Assembly: GCA_945639195.1 (NCBI GenBank)
Contig: CALZEE010000002.1
Coordinates: forward strand, 1-64,000
DNA length: 64,000 nt
Direction of reading: 5' to 3'
DNA from: an uncultured Ignatzschineria sp.
GTDB lineage: Bacteria > Pseudomonadota > Gammaproteobacteria > Cardiobacteriales > Wohlfahrtiimonadaceae
Each line of letters begins with the position of its first letter. The stretch's first letter is position 1. Made by a program: the position numbers and the translations under genes. The notes beneath the pieces are model-generated. The model was not told the DNA's origin. It searched no databases and was given only the letters and a program-made list of their open reading frames with translations. Shown one piece after another: positions 53,751-63,856 of the stretch.

Positions 53751-53855
53751 TGCGATTCTATACTAGTTTCAGTCGCGGGAATGAAGCCACACACAATCAG
53801 CCCCGTCTCCTTAAATCATAAACTTTAACTTTGTACACTTAGGAGCGTTTTTACT

Positions 53856-54896
53856 ATGAAGAAATTAACAAATAGCGTCGCAAAATTAACGGCAGCAGTT
53901 GCCTTTGGAATCGCAGTGGGAACAACGGGTGCAATGGCACAAGAGGCCGTAAGTGTTACAGGCGCAGGGGCGTCATTCCCGGCACCAGTCTATGCAAAAT
54001 GGGCGGCTGAATATGCAAAAGAGACAGGTAATCGTATCAACTATCAATCTATTGGTTCATCAGCAGGAATTAAACAGATTGATGCTGGAATCGTAGATTT
54101 TGGCGCATCAGATGCACCACTCTCTGAAGCGCAGTTAAAAGAGAAAGGTTTAATTCAGTTCCCAACCTTAATCGGTGGTGTTGTCTTAGCCGTGAATGTA
54201 GACGGCATTAAGTCTAATGAATTGATCCTTGATGGCGAAACGTTAGGAGATATCTACTTAGGGAACATCAAAAAGTGGAATGATCCAGCAATTGCAAAGC
54301 TGAATCCAAACTTAACACTTCCTAATCAATCCATCTCTGTGGTAAGACGCGCCGATGGATCAGGTACATCCTTCATCTTTACCGGTTATCTTGCCAAAGT
54401 AAATGATACTTGGAATGAGAAAGTAGGGAGTGGTTCAACCGTGAACTGGCCAGTGGGAATCGGTGGTAAAGGGAACGATGGCGTAACAGCTTTTGTGCAA
54501 CGTATCGAAGGATCTATTGGTTATGTTGAGTATGCTTATGCAAAGCAGAATAACCTCAGCTACACGAAGCTTGTTTCTAAAGATGGCGAGATCGTGAGCC
54601 CAAGTATGGATTCATTCAGCGCTGCTGCAAAGGAAGTAAACTGGAAAGAGAGCTTCGTGCAGGACTTAACTGATAAGCCTGGTGCAAATGCATGGCCATT
54701 AGCGGCAACAACCTTCATCTTACTGCATAAAGATCAGAAGAAACCAATCATCGCTAATGAGATCAAGAACTTCTTCAACTGGGGTTACAGCCAAAAAGGT
54801 CAGGAGATCGTGACAGCACTTGATTATGCACCATTACCTGCCAATGTTGTAGAGATCATTCAAGAGACATTAGATAATGATCTTCAGATCCAATAA
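53856..54896 (+). CDS. pstS: Phosphate ABC transporter binding protein PstS
   Basis: A 346-residue periplasmic phosphate-binding protein with signal peptide (ending GAMA before QEAV). PstS signatures: [40 protein letters not shown] and [15 protein letters not shown], which contribute phosphate ligands. It heads the pstSCAB-phoU cluster behind a Pho box. A hairpin after its stop probably lets it be made in excess over the membrane subunits. Confidence 0.97.
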   Translation: MKKLTNSVAKLTAAVAFGIAVGTTGAMAQEAVSVTGAGASFPAPVYAKWAAEYAKETGNRINYQSIGSSAGIKQIDAGIVDFGASDAPLSEAQLKEKGLIQFPTLIGGVVLAVNVDGIKSNELILDGETLGDIYLGNIKKWNDPAIAKLNPNLTLPNQSISVVRRADGSGTSFIFTGYLAKVNDTWNEKVGSGSTVNWPVGIGGKGNDGVTAFVQRIEGSIGYVEYAYAKQNNLSYTKLVSKDGEIVSPSMDSFSAAAKEVNWKESFVQDLTDKPGANAWPLAATTFILLHKDQKKPIIANEIKNFFNWGYSQKGQEIVTALDYAPLPANVVEIIQETLDNDLQIQ

Positions 54897-54925
54897 GTCG
54901 ATTTGACCAAGGTTCATCACTCATA

Positions 54926-54963
54926 AACCCAATCGTAGAGAATGATACTCACGGTTGGGTTTT
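54926..54963 (+). terminator. Attenuating hairpin after pstS
   Basis: AACCCAATCGT pairs with ACGGTTGGGTT, followed by TTTGA. It can reduce transcription into pstC. Confidence 0.75.
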
Positions 54964-55042
54964 GAGGTATCTTAAAATTGCCAAGGGCAATCTCAGGTCA
55001 TGATGATGACTCAAGGACCACTATCTTGAAAGAAGAGACAGA

Positions 55043-55978
55043 ATGAAAAGTATAAAAAATCCACAATCACCGATACCTGACAAGATCTTCGCCTTAGGCG
55101 TTCGTTCCTCAGCGATCTTTGTTTTAATTCTTTTAACAGGCATCATTGCATCTTTGATCATCGCATCCATGCCGAGTATCAAAGAGTTTGGGTTACGCTT
55201 CCTCTATGAGAAAGAGTGGGATGCACCGATGGATCAATTTGGTGCATTAGTCCCCATTTACGGAACGATCGTTACCTCTGTGATTGCACTGATTATTGCA
55301 GTCCCTGTTAGTTTTGGAATTGCGATTTTCTTAACAGAGCTCGCGCCGCCTTGGTTAAGACGGCCGATTGGCGTTGCGGTTGAGTTATTAGCGGCAATTC
55401 CGAGTATTGTTTATGGGATGTGGGGGCTCTTTGTTTTTGCGCCACTTTTTGCTAAATACTTCCAGCGCCCCATCGAAGAATTTAGTGCCAATATCCCGAT
55501 TTTACGAGAGCTCTTTGCTGGACCTTCCTTTGGGATCGGGATTTTAACTGCCGGCATTATTTTAGCGATTATGATTATTCCTTATATTGCGTCGGTGATG
55601 CGAGATGTGTTTGAACGTACGCCGCGCATTATGAAGGAATCTGCTTACGGCTTAGGCGCAACCACATGGGAAGTGATTTGGAAAGTGATTTTACCTTATA
55701 CCAAAAAAGGGGTATTTGGGGGGATTATGCTAGGGCTCGGAAGAGCACTTGGGGAGACAATGGCCGTTACGTTTGTGATTGGTAATACCTATCAATTTGA
55801 TAGCTTCTCCCTCTTTGCGCCCGGCAATAGTATTACCTCATCACTCGCTAATGAGTTTGCAGAAGCTTCAAGCGAGCTTCATACGGCAGCATTGATGGAG
55901 CTGGGATTACTACTCTTTATCATTACCTTTATCGTCCTTGCGATTTCTAAAGTATTTATGAAGCAGGAGCGTGCTTAA
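55043..55978 (+). CDS. pstC: Phosphate ABC transporter permease PstC
   Basis: A 311-residue permease with six helices. The EAA-type loop [21 protein letters not shown] and [19 protein letters not shown] mark the PstC family. It overlaps the pstA reading (GTG 55971), but pstA probably starts at ATG 55980, one base after the stop. It forms the channel with PstA. Confidence 0.95.
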   Translation: MKSIKNPQSPIPDKIFALGVRSSAIFVLILLTGIIASLIIASMPSIKEFGLRFLYEKEWDAPMDQFGALVPIYGTIVTSVIALIIAVPVSFGIAIFLTELAPPWLRRPIGVAVELLAAIPSIVYGMWGLFVFAPLFAKYFQRPIEEFSANIPILRELFAGPSFGIGILTAGIILAIMIIPYIASVMRDVFERTPRIMKESAYGLGATTWEVIWKVILPYTKKGVFGGIMLGLGRALGETMAVTFVIGNTYQFDSFSLFAPGNSITSSLANEFAEASSELHTAALMELGLLLFIITFIVLAISKVFMKQERA

Positions 55979-55979
55979 G

Positions 55980-56927
55980 ATGACGACGAATATCTCTAAT
56001 AATATGACCAATAACAGTCAAGACCCTTCCTCGCAAAAGATGCAGGCGCACAATGACCGTAAAGCGGTAATCGCCTCACGCGTAAAGCGCCAAGAGCGCC
56101 GGAAGATGATCAACAAGATGGCAATTTCGCTCTCGCTTGCAGCGATGGCATTTGGACTTTTTTGGCTGATCTGGATTCTCTGGACGACCATTACAAAAGG
56201 CATGGGCGGAATTTCGCTACAATTCTTTACGGAGATGACGCCGCCACCTAATAGTGAAGGTGGGGGACTCTTAAATGCGATTGTGGGAAGTGGGATCTTA
56301 ATCCTATGGGCGACGGTGATCGGCACGCCGCTAGGGATTTTAGCGGGGATCTACCTAGCTGAATACAATGCAGCAGGGAGACTTGCGGCACTTATTCGCT
56401 TTATTAATGATATCTTGCTCTCGGCGCCTTCTATTGTAATAGGGCTCTTTGTTTACATGGTTGTGGTGGTTAGAATGGGGCATTACTCAGCACTTGCCGG
56501 CATTATTGCGCTGGCGCTGATTCAGATTCCTATTGTGATTCGTACGACGGAAAATATGCTTCTATTAGTGCCGAATACTTTGAGGGAAGCAGCCTATGCG
56601 CTAGGTACACCGAAGTGGAAAATTATTGTTCGCATTACCTTAAAGTCATCACTCTCCGGCATTATGACAGGGATTCTACTCGCCATTGCGCGTATCTCTG
56701 GTGAAACGGCGCCATTGCTCTTTACCACGCTTTCGAACCAGTTCTGGAGCACGAATGTGATGGAGCCGATGGCAAGCTTGCCGGTAACGATCTACAACTT
56801 TGCCATGACGCCAGATAGTAACTTACAAGCATTAGCATGGTCGGGCGTATTCTTTATTACGATGGCGATTTTAATCCTTAATATCATCGTACGCGTCTTC
56901 TTTAAATCGAATAGTAAGAATGAGTAG
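55980..56927 (+). CDS. pstA: Phosphate ABC transporter permease PstA
   Basis: A 315-residue permease with a basic 45-residue N-terminal extension ([20 protein letters not shown]) before the first helix. The EAA loop [21 protein letters not shown] and [19 protein letters not shown] are PstA hallmarks. The start ATG at 55980 is one base after pstC's stop; an earlier GTG at 55971 would overlap. Confidence 0.94.
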   Translation: MTTNISNNMTNNSQDPSSQKMQAHNDRKAVIASRVKRQERRKMINKMAISLSLAAMAFGLFWLIWILWTTITKGMGGISLQFFTEMTPPPNSEGGGLLNAIVGSGILILWATVIGTPLGILAGIYLAEYNAAGRLAALIRFINDILLSAPSIVIGLFVYMVVVVRMGHYSALAGIIALALIQIPIVIRTTENMLLLVPNTLREAAYALGTPKWKIIVRITLKSSLSGIMTGILLAIARISGETAPLLFTTLSNQFWSTNVMEPMASLPVTIYNFAMTPDSNLQALAWSGVFFITMAILILNIIVRVFFKSNSKNE

Positions 56928-57046
56928 GGCGCAGCGGTATTATCCGAACTAGCTCCGTACTAGCGCTAGTGTCGATGTTGTGACATGATTCGTGAAGAAA
57001 AGAGACGTAAAGCGAGGGGAAAAACCCTAATCGAAAATAACCGGTG

Positions 57047-57067
57047 CTTTGTCACAATCTTGTTACA
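57047..57067 (+). promoter_or_regulatory. Pho-box-like repeat upstream of pstB
   Basis: TTGTCACAATCTTGTTACA contains two TTGT-AC half-sites 11 bases apart, like the one before pstS. It suggests an internal PhoB-controlled promoter for pstB-phoU, in the 238-base gap after pstA. Confidence 0.6.
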
Positions 57068-57165
57068 TAAAATACTTACACTATTCAACAATTAAAGCGT
57101 GCTTTTATCGCAGAAGATAAGCAGATAAAGGCGCCAAGCATGATTAACTCAAGGTGGAATACAGA

Positions 57166-58005
57166 ATGAACCTCGTTTCTAAACAGCATATTGAATCTCA
57201 CGATGCCTTTGCCGCAGCTGCCAATCGGCAGCCAGAAGTTAAGCCCGATATCCCGGCAAAAATCAGTGTGAAGAATCTTAACTTCTACTATCAGAAGTTT
57301 CATGCACTGCATGATATTACGCTCGATATTCCCGAGAATCAGGTGACGGCATTTATCGGACCATCGGGTTGTGGTAAATCAACCCTACTACGTACCTTTA
57401 ATAAGATGTTCCAACTCTATCCTGAGCAACGTGCGGAAGGGGAGATTATCATTAATAATGAGAATATTCTTACAAGTAAGCAAGATGTCGCGTTACTACG
57501 GGCGAATGTGGGCATGGTCTTCCAAAAACCGACGCCATTCCCGATGTCGATTTATGACAATATCGCTTTTGGAGTGAAGCTCTTTGAAAAACTTTCTCGT
57601 GCCGATATGGATGCGCGTGTTGAGTGGGCACTCACAAAAGCTGCGCTTTGGACAGAGACGAAAGATAAGCTTCATGCGCAAGGCACAAATCTCTCAGGCG
57701 GTCAGCAACAACGATTGAGTATTGCACGTGCGATCGCGATCCGACCAGAGATTCTGCTAATGGATGAGCCCTGTTCGGCATTAGACCCGATCTCAACAGG
57801 GAAGATTGAAGAGCTCATTTTTGAGCTGAAAAAAGATTATACGATTGTGATGGTAACCCATAACATGCAGCAAGCGGCGCGTTGTTCGGATAAAACAGCC
57901 TTTATGTATCTAGGCGATCTGATTGAGTTTGATGAAACAGATACCATTTTCACTAAACCCAATCATAAGCAGACAGAAGATTACATTACAGGGCGCTACG
58001 GTTAA
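57166..58005 (+). CDS. pstB: Phosphate ABC transporter ATPase PstB
   Basis: A 279-residue ATPase. Walker [11 protein letters not shown]-loop [18 protein letters not shown], signature [16 protein letters not shown] and Walker [14 protein letters not shown] are complete, with the switch His in [18 protein letters not shown] is PstB-specific. The ATG at 57166 follows AAGGTGG; an earlier ATG at 57154 is less likely. Confidence 0.97.
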   Translation: MNLVSKQHIESHDAFAAAANRQPEVKPDIPAKISVKNLNFYYQKFHALHDITLDIPENQVTAFIGPSGCGKSTLLRTFNKMFQLYPEQRAEGEIIINNENILTSKQDVALLRANVGMVFQKPTPFPMSIYDNIAFGVKLFEKLSRADMDARVEWALTKAALWTETKDKLHAQGTNLSGGQQQRLSIARAIAIRPEILLMDEPCSALDPISTGKIEELIFELKKDYTIVMVTHNMQQAARCSDKTAFMYLGDLIEFDETDTIFTKPNHKQTEDYITGRYG

Positions 58006-58019
58006 GCGTATTGTCTTAA

Positions 58020-58054
58020 AAAATGCCGGCATTTTCACTGTTCCTGGCATTTTG
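58020..58054 (+). terminator. Hairpin between pstB and phoU
   Basis: AAAATGCC and GGCATTTT with a T-rich end. The 265-base gap otherwise holds only a 22-codon hydrophobic reading on the minus strand (58162-58230), which I do not accept as a gene. Confidence 0.55.
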
Positions 58055-58270
58055 AGTATGATCTGTATGATAGATAAGAAGATGCCAATCGTATGGCTTC
58101 AATGAACACGCTGTGATCGTCGTTGTCCTTCTCCCTCTTCAATTACTTGTGCTCGTCAAAGTCATTGGAAGATGAACAGAAATAGAAATATGAATAGGAC
58201 AAAGAGGATTGCAAACGTAATTTTAAGCATATGATTGACCCAAAGATGATAAAAATGAGGAATTAACGGG

Positions 58271-58999
58271 ATGAAAAACTTAGATTTCAATAGCCACATC
58301 TCGGCGCAGTTTAACGCAGAGCTAGAGCGCTCTATGAGTAAAGTCCTTGAGATGGGGGGGTTAACAGAGCGTCAAATTCGCGATTCAATAAAAGCGATGA
58401 CGACGCAAAATGAGATCCTCGCGCGAGAAATTATCGAGCGTGATGAGGTCATTAACGAGCTCGAAGTTGAGATCAATGAACTCTGCATTATGATTATTGC
58501 CAAACGTCAGCCCACCGCGAGTGACTTGCGCCTGTTAATCGTGATTATTAAAACGATTGCTGAGCTTGAAAGAATCGCAGATACGGCGCGTAATATTGCA
58601 AAAATGGCCTTTACACCATTGCCGGAGAATCATTCATCGATTCTTATCTCGCTGGAATCTTTAGCAAATAGAAGCTTGAATTTCTTTGAGAAAGTGCTCG
58701 ATTGCTTTGCGCGAATGGATCTTGAAGCGGTGCTTTCGATCTATGCAGAAGATGACAAGATTGATGGTGAGTACGACAATATCATCCGCCAGCTCATGAC
58801 CTACATGATGGAAGATGCCAGAACGATTCCCTCGATTCTCACGGCAATGCAGTGCGCACGTTCGCTAGAGCGAATTGGGGATCGCTGCCAAAATATCTGT
58901 GAGTTCATCATCTACTTTGTTAAAGGCGTGGATATCCGCGTTCAAAAAAATGAGAAGCTTAAAGAGCTTCTTGATAATAGAGATCGAAAAGCACTCTAG
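58271..58999 (+). CDS. phoU: Phosphate-signalling protein PhoU
   Basis: A 242-residue, all-helical PhoU with the two metal-binding E/DxxxD repeats: LRLLIVIIKTIAELERIADTARNIA and TAMQCARSLERIGDRCQNICEF. PhoU links PstSCAB to the PhoR kinase and curbs phosphate uptake when phosphate is plentiful. Last gene of the cluster, followed by a strong terminator. phoBR are not in the window. Confidence 0.96.
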   Translation: MKNLDFNSHISAQFNAELERSMSKVLEMGGLTERQIRDSIKAMTTQNEILAREIIERDEVINELEVEINELCIMIIAKRQPTASDLRLLIVIIKTIAELERIADTARNIAKMAFTPLPENHSSILISLESLANRSLNFFEKVLDCFARMDLEAVLSIYAEDDKIDGEYDNIIRQLMTYMMEDARTIPSILTAMQCARSLERIGDRCQNICEFIIYFVKGVDIRVQKNEKLKELLDNRDRKAL

Positions 59000-59037
59000 T
59001 TTTTAAGATCTATCACGCTGTTTATAAGCATATGATG

Positions 59038-59074
59038 ATAGCCAGAATGGGAGCCCTCATTCTGGCTATTTTTA
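59038..59074 (+). terminator. Terminator after phoU
   Basis: ATAGCCAGAATG and CATTCTGGCTAT form a perfect stem followed by TTTTTATG. Confidence 0.9.
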
Positions 59075-59169
59075 TGATCTGCACGTTATTATGGCATCAT
59101 TCGTGAATTACATATTCAATAAAGATAATATATTTAAAATCATTAAGTTACTTGTTTTAGAAAATTTAA

Positions 59170-59188
59170 TACATACGCAATGTATGTA
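59170..59188. promoter_or_regulatory. Palindromic operator candidate TACATAC-N5-GTATGTA
   Basis: Perfect 7+7 inverted repeat, about 320 bases before the AguB-like gene. It resembles binding sites of dimeric regulators such as GntR or LysR types. No regulator gene is adjacent. Confidence 0.4.
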
Positions 59189-59507
59189 AAAGTAGGAAGG
59201 CCTCTTCAATGAGTTAAATGAATAAACAATGTGTCACATGAATTTTTCTATTTAGCGTTTGACGAGAGGATTTTGAGAGTGCTAATGTCGAATTGTTGAG
59301 CGAAAAAGAAACTTTTTGTTGAGTGGCTTAAAAATACCCTTTTTAAGTGCCCCTAAAATAAAAATAAGAACGGGTTCAAAGCAGACATCAAAATTGTCAA
59401 TATGTACCAACATTGCTGTCATATTTTCGCATCAATGAATAAATACTAATAATAAACGCTAACAAGCGACCCAACAAAAGAGATCACCACTAGGAGAATA
59501 ATGCTTT

Positions 59508-60383
59508 ATGAAAAAAGTACTCGTTGCTGCTGTCCAGATGAAAATGAGCTGGGATATAGAGGATAACTTAAACAAGGCTGAAAAGCTGGTAAGAGAAGCA
59601 GTGGAGCAAGGGGCTAATATTGTTTTATTGCCGGAGTTTTTCCAGAGCCCTTACTTCATGCAAATTCAAAATTACGACTATTTTAAGTTGGCACAATCAG
59701 TGGATGATAGTGCTTATATCCGACGTTTTCAGGTGCTAGCAAAAGAATTGAATGTCGTTATTCCGCTGAGCTTTTTTGAAAAGGCAGGGAATGTCTTCTT
59801 TAATTCTCTCGTGATGATAGATGCGACCGGAGAGGTGATTGATCTCTACCGCAAAACGCATATTCCGGATGGGCATTGTTATCAAGAGAAGTTTTATTTT
59901 TCGCCTGGTGATACGGGCTTTAAAGTCTTTTCTACCCAATTTGGGAATATTGGCGTGGGCATCTGTTGGGATCAATGGTTCCCCGAAACTGCGCGATCTC
60001 TCGCTTTAATGGGCGCAGAGATGCTCCTTTATCCGACGGCGATTGGTAACGAGCCGATATTACAACACGATTCTATGCCACATTGGCAAAATGTGATGTG
60101 TGGTCATGCGGCTGCCAATATCATGCCGGTGATTGCATCCAATAGAATCGGGACAGAAAATGAACCGAGCGAAAACTCTTCTATGACATTTTATGGAGCC
60201 TCGTTTATTGCAGATGAGACCGGGACTAAAGTCAGGATGCTTGATAGAGAGAGCGAGGGCGTGATTGTCCATGCCTTTAATCTTACGGATATTGCGGATA
60301 AGCGCCGAAGCTGGGGCGTATTCAGAGATAGACGACCTGAATGTTATGAGGCGATTAATCATATGGATTTTAGCCGATTATAA
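59508..60383 (+). CDS. aguB: N-carbamoylputrescine amidase-like carbon-nitrogen hydrolase
   Basis: A 291-residue nitrilase-superfamily enzyme with the full Glu-Lys-Cys triad: Glu43 (LLPEFF), Lys116 (YRKTHIPDG) and Cys153 (GICWDQWFPE). DGHCYQEKFYFSPGDTGF and CWDQWFPETARSLALMGAE are typical of AguB (N-carbamoylputrescine to putrescine, CO2 and ammonia). No agmatine deiminase (aguA) is adjacent, so the true substrate could be another N-carbamoyl or amide compound. Followed by an APC permease and a YtcJ-like amidohydrolase. Start after TAGGAGAATAATG. Confidence 0.82.
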   Translation: MKKVLVAAVQMKMSWDIEDNLNKAEKLVREAVEQGANIVLLPEFFQSPYFMQIQNYDYFKLAQSVDDSAYIRRFQVLAKELNVVIPLSFFEKAGNVFFNSLVMIDATGEVIDLYRKTHIPDGHCYQEKFYFSPGDTGFKVFSTQFGNIGVGICWDQWFPETARSLALMGAEMLLYPTAIGNEPILQHDSMPHWQNVMCGHAAANIMPVIASNRIGTENEPSENSSMTFYGASFIADETGTKVRMLDRESEGVIVHAFNLTDIADKRRSWGVFRDRRPECYEAINHMDFSRL

Positions 60384-60485
60384 GCACTCAGTGCGTGATT
60401 ACGCGCAATTTACCGCCATCAATACAATAAACGACGCAAGCCTTGTCTGTGTTCGTCATAATAAAAGATATCCAAAGGAGTTTGT

Positions 60486-61853
60486 ATGGAGAGAGAGACT
60501 TTGTCTGAAAATATGCCGCGATTAGAGCGCACCTTGACGCTAGGACCGATTATTTTGTTCGGTTTGGCGTTTATGGCGCTCACGACGGTTTTTAGTACTT
60601 ATGGAATTGCATCAGATTTATCACAAGGAATGGTTGCCGGATCTTATATCTTGGCCCTCTTTGTGATGCTATTTACGGCGTATAGTTATGGCGTTATGGC
60701 GAAGCGATATCCTGTTGCGGGTTCGGCTTATACTTATGTGCAGCGTGCGATTAGTCCGAGCTCAGGGTTTTTAGTAGGCTGGGCAATTATGATGGATTAC
60801 CTCTTTATCCCGATGGTAAATTTTATGCTCTTTGGCATATTTTTCCACGATGCTTTCCCGGCAATTCCTGAATGGGTCTTTATTATCAGTCTGCTGGCGA
60901 TAGTGACTTATATTAATTTGAAAGGGGTGAAGGTCGCGGTTACTACAAACTTAGTAATTGTGGTGGGCTCTATTTTATTCGCGATTTTATTTACGATTTT
61001 ATCGATTAAAGCGCTCGTTGCCGGAGAAGGAAGCGGCGTGTTATTTAATATGGCACCCATTATTAATCTCTCTGGGGAAGATTCGTTTAAATATATCGTG
61101 GCGGGTGCGTCATTACTCTGCTTCTCATTCTTAGGGTTTGACTCTGTTACCACATTTGCAGAAGAAGCAAAGAACCCCGAGAAAGTGATGCCTAAAGCGA
61201 TCTTTTTGGTAACGCTTATTGGCGGCGCGCTCTTTATTACGGTCTCTTACTTTGCGCATCAGGTATGGCCCGATTTTACAACCTTCAAGGATACAGATGC
61301 CGCCTCTGCTGAGATTATTAAACTGGTGGGCGGGACATCTCTACAAGCGATATTCTTAACCATATTTGCTTTAAGTATTGTGGGCTCAGCACTCTCATCC
61401 CAAGCGAGTGGCGCGCGAATTTTATTTGCCATGGGTCGAGATGGGCAATTGCCCCAGAAGATTTTTGGACGATTACATGCCAAGTATAAAACACCGACGT
61501 TTAATATTCTGTTAATTGGCTTAATCTCTGTTTCTGCAACATTTTTAAGCTTAGGACTCATTGCATCTTTCATCAACTTTGGCGCATTTATCTCCTTTAT
61601 TATGGTGAATATCTCGGTGATCTTTGTTTACTTTAAATTTGAAAAGAAGAATATCAAGACGAGCCTTTTACTCTTGGTTTTACCTCTAATCGGTGCTGGA
61701 TTAGATATTTGGCTCTTTGTAAATCTTGATACTTATTCATTAGTTCTAGGATCCGTCTGGTTCTTATTGGGGCTTGTTTACTTACTCTTTTTAACCAAAG
61801 GCTTTAAGAAACCCGTGCCGACCATGGGGGCATTAAGCCTTGTGCATGATTAA
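60486..61853 (+). CDS. APC-family amino acid/polyamine permease
   Basis: A 455-residue, 12-helix APC carrier. GPIILFGLAFMALTTVFSTYGIAS (TM1 unwound region) and FSFLGFDSVTTFAEEAKNPEKVMPKA (TM6 plus loop) are typical of the putrescine/amino-acid branch (PuuP-like). An AAAGGAG ribosome site lies at -9. Sitting between an AguB-like amidase and an amidohydrolase, it probably imports their substrate or a polyamine. Confidence 0.88.
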   Translation: MERETLSENMPRLERTLTLGPIILFGLAFMALTTVFSTYGIASDLSQGMVAGSYILALFVMLFTAYSYGVMAKRYPVAGSAYTYVQRAISPSSGFLVGWAIMMDYLFIPMVNFMLFGIFFHDAFPAIPEWVFIISLLAIVTYINLKGVKVAVTTNLVIVVGSILFAILFTILSIKALVAGEGSGVLFNMAPIINLSGEDSFKYIVAGASLLCFSFLGFDSVTTFAEEAKNPEKVMPKAIFLVTLIGGALFITVSYFAHQVWPDFTTFKDTDAASAEIIKLVGGTSLQAIFLTIFALSIVGSALSSQASGARILFAMGRDGQLPQKIFGRLHAKYKTPTFNILLIGLISVSATFLSLGLIASFINFGAFISFIMVNISVIFVYFKFEKKNIKTSLLLLVLPLIGAGLDIWLFVNLDTYSLVLGSVWFLLGLVYLLFLTKGFKKPVPTMGALSLVHD

Positions 61854-61977
61854 GTGAATCAAATAGTGAGTTCTCAAGATTCACTGTTCATGAAAATAAA
61901 ATTAAAAACAAAAATAAAAGCGAAAAGCTGAACACAAACATAGACATAAAAACTAAAACGATCATTAGGAGAGATAT

Positions 61978-63588
61978 ATGAAGTTTGCAGATGTTGTCAT
62001 TAAAAATGGTGCCGTATTTACGGGGTTAGGGGAAGGCGCTGAGAATCTTGCTATCGCGATTGCCGGCGATAAAATATTACAAGTCGCATCTGATGCTGAT
62101 ATTGCGAAGGTGATTCATGACGATACTGTCATCATTGATGCCAAGGGCAATACGGTAATGGCAGGCTTCCATGATGCGCATATGCATCTGATTCATGGGG
62201 TATTGTTTGATGAATATGCTGTGCCATTGGGGGATATTAAATCCTTAGAGGCCGTACAAAAAGTTCTCGCAGAGAATAAAGCACTCTATTTAACGGGTGA
62301 TTGGCTCATTGGAATGGGTTGGGATCATCTAGGTTGGGGGCATACGGAGTATCCTACGGCGGCAGATATTGATAAAGTGATCTCCGATCGCCCGGTTGTC
62401 TTGATTCATGCCGAAGGGCATTATGTTTGGGTGAATAGTTTAGCCCTTAAAATGGCGGGCATTGATGCTTCAACACCCGCGCCGGATTATGGGGTAATTA
62501 TTAAAGATGATGCCGGCAATCCGACTGGGATTTTAATTGAATCTGCCATTTCGTTAGTGGGAAGATATGCCTATCAGTTTTCTGAAGAGACAAAGACCGA
62601 GATGGTCTTAAAGTTCCAAAAGCATGCACTGAGCTTAGGCGTTACGGCGGTCAATGAATTCTTCATGAGCCGGGCGCATGAGGATCTCTATGCTTATGAA
62701 ACCTATAAAGCGCTAGATGAGGCAGGTCAGCTCGCGATGCGAATCCATGTTTGGCCTCCGATGAATGGGGACTTAACACAGGCTAAAGATCTTCGCGCAC
62801 GATTCCAATCACCTCATTTAAAAGTGGGCGGTGTAAAGCAGTTCATTGATGGTGTTGTCACAGGACATACGGCATTGATGGTGGATGAATATAAAGATGC
62901 CCCCGGCAATTTTGGTGAAACAGGTTATAGCTATGAGCAACTGGAGGAATGGGTCATTGAAGCGGATGCTGAAAAGTTCCAAATTCGCTTCCACTCTATT
63001 GGTGATGGTGCCGTAAGAATGGGCTTAGATCTTTTTGAGGCGGCGCAAAAACACAATGGCGTCAGGGATTCAAGACATTCGTTAGAGCATTTAGAAGTTG
63101 TGGATCCGCTTGATCTTCCTCGTTTAAAAGCGTTGGGTGTTCAGGCATCTATACAACCTGCACATATTGCCTTAATGCCAAAAGAGTCGCATATTGATCG
63201 CGTGATCGATAGTAAGCATGATTTTATCTACAATAGTAAAACCTTTATTGATCAAGATATTTTAGTGCCTTACGCCAGCGACTATCCTATTACTGAGCTC
63301 AACCCATTTTTAGGGGTTTATCACGCGGTGACAAGGCATGATTATCTGGGCGACGTTTGGAATGAAAAAGAACGCGTGTCTTTAGCAACAGCGCTTAAAG
63401 CCTATACGATTGAAGCGGCGAAAAGTACCTTTAGAGAAGCGGAATTAGGCACATTGGAAGCAGGGAAGTTTGCAGATATTGTGATCTTAGATAAAGATCT
63501 ATTTGCAAGCAGTGATGCCGAGCTTAAAACGGCAAAAACGTGGATGACACTCACAAGTGGTAAAGTGCGCTTTAATGCGTTGGATTAG
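61978..63588 (+). CDS. YtcJ-like amidohydrolase, second copy
   Basis: A 536-residue Amidohydro_3 enzyme: GFHDAHMHLIHG (HxH), FHSIGDGAVRMGLDLFEAA, HSLEHLEVVD and ASDYPITELNP (final Asp). It ends GTLEAGKFADIVILDKDL. Same family as the 8562-10199 gene but clearly divergent, so a different substrate is likely. Last in the amidase-permease cluster and followed by a strong terminator. AGGAGAGATAT precedes the start. Confidence 0.85.
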   Translation: MKFADVVIKNGAVFTGLGEGAENLAIAIAGDKILQVASDADIAKVIHDDTVIIDAKGNTVMAGFHDAHMHLIHGVLFDEYAVPLGDIKSLEAVQKVLAENKALYLTGDWLIGMGWDHLGWGHTEYPTAADIDKVISDRPVVLIHAEGHYVWVNSLALKMAGIDASTPAPDYGVIIKDDAGNPTGILIESAISLVGRYAYQFSEETKTEMVLKFQKHALSLGVTAVNEFFMSRAHEDLYAYETYKALDEAGQLAMRIHVWPPMNGDLTQAKDLRARFQSPHLKVGGVKQFIDGVVTGHTALMVDEYKDAPGNFGETGYSYEQLEEWVIEADAEKFQIRFHSIGDGAVRMGLDLFEAAQKHNGVRDSRHSLEHLEVVDPLDLPRLKALGVQASIQPAHIALMPKESHIDRVIDSKHDFIYNSKTFIDQDILVPYASDYPITELNPFLGVYHAVTRHDYLGDVWNEKERVSLATALKAYTIEAAKSTFREAELGTLEAGKFADIVILDKDLFASSDAELKTAKTWMTLTSGKVRFNALD

Positions 63589-63674
63589 CCTGTCGTAATC
63601 GTGACTTCGAATCATATATCAGCCCCTATATAGCCGTCTATTATGAAATAAAATAGATATCGCACTATATATGC

Positions 63675-63726
63675 GTAAGCCCCCATCAAAAATGATAATA
63701 ATAGTTCTTTTGGGGGCTTACTTTTT
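63675..63726 (+). terminator. Terminator of the amidase/amidohydrolase cluster
   Basis: GTAAGCCCCCA pairs with TGGGGGCTTAC over a 25-base loop and is followed by a T-run. Confidence 0.88.
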
Positions 63727-63856
63727 AGTGGGAAATAATTTAGTCTGATCCTTGCAAATTAAACATTTTTTGGCAGCTTTTAGCGAGGATCATGATCGAT
63801 GAAAGTGGCGATTTTCAAAAAATATTATAAAAAGATATTAAAAGGATGAATGAGAT

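Larger units (their letters stand above)
59000..59507. other. Intergenic region upstream of the AguB-like cluster
   Basis: Contains the phoU terminator, a perfect inverted repeat at 59170-59188 and then about 300 AT-rich bases with no gene. Divergent promoters are not needed, so this is probably the control region of the amidase-permease-amidohydrolase cluster. Confidence 0.45.

Noticed and set aside
58162..58230. 22-codon hydrophobic minus-strand reading in the pstB-phoU gap
   Set aside because: Weak ribosome site and no antisense RNA structure typical of type I toxins; likely chance.
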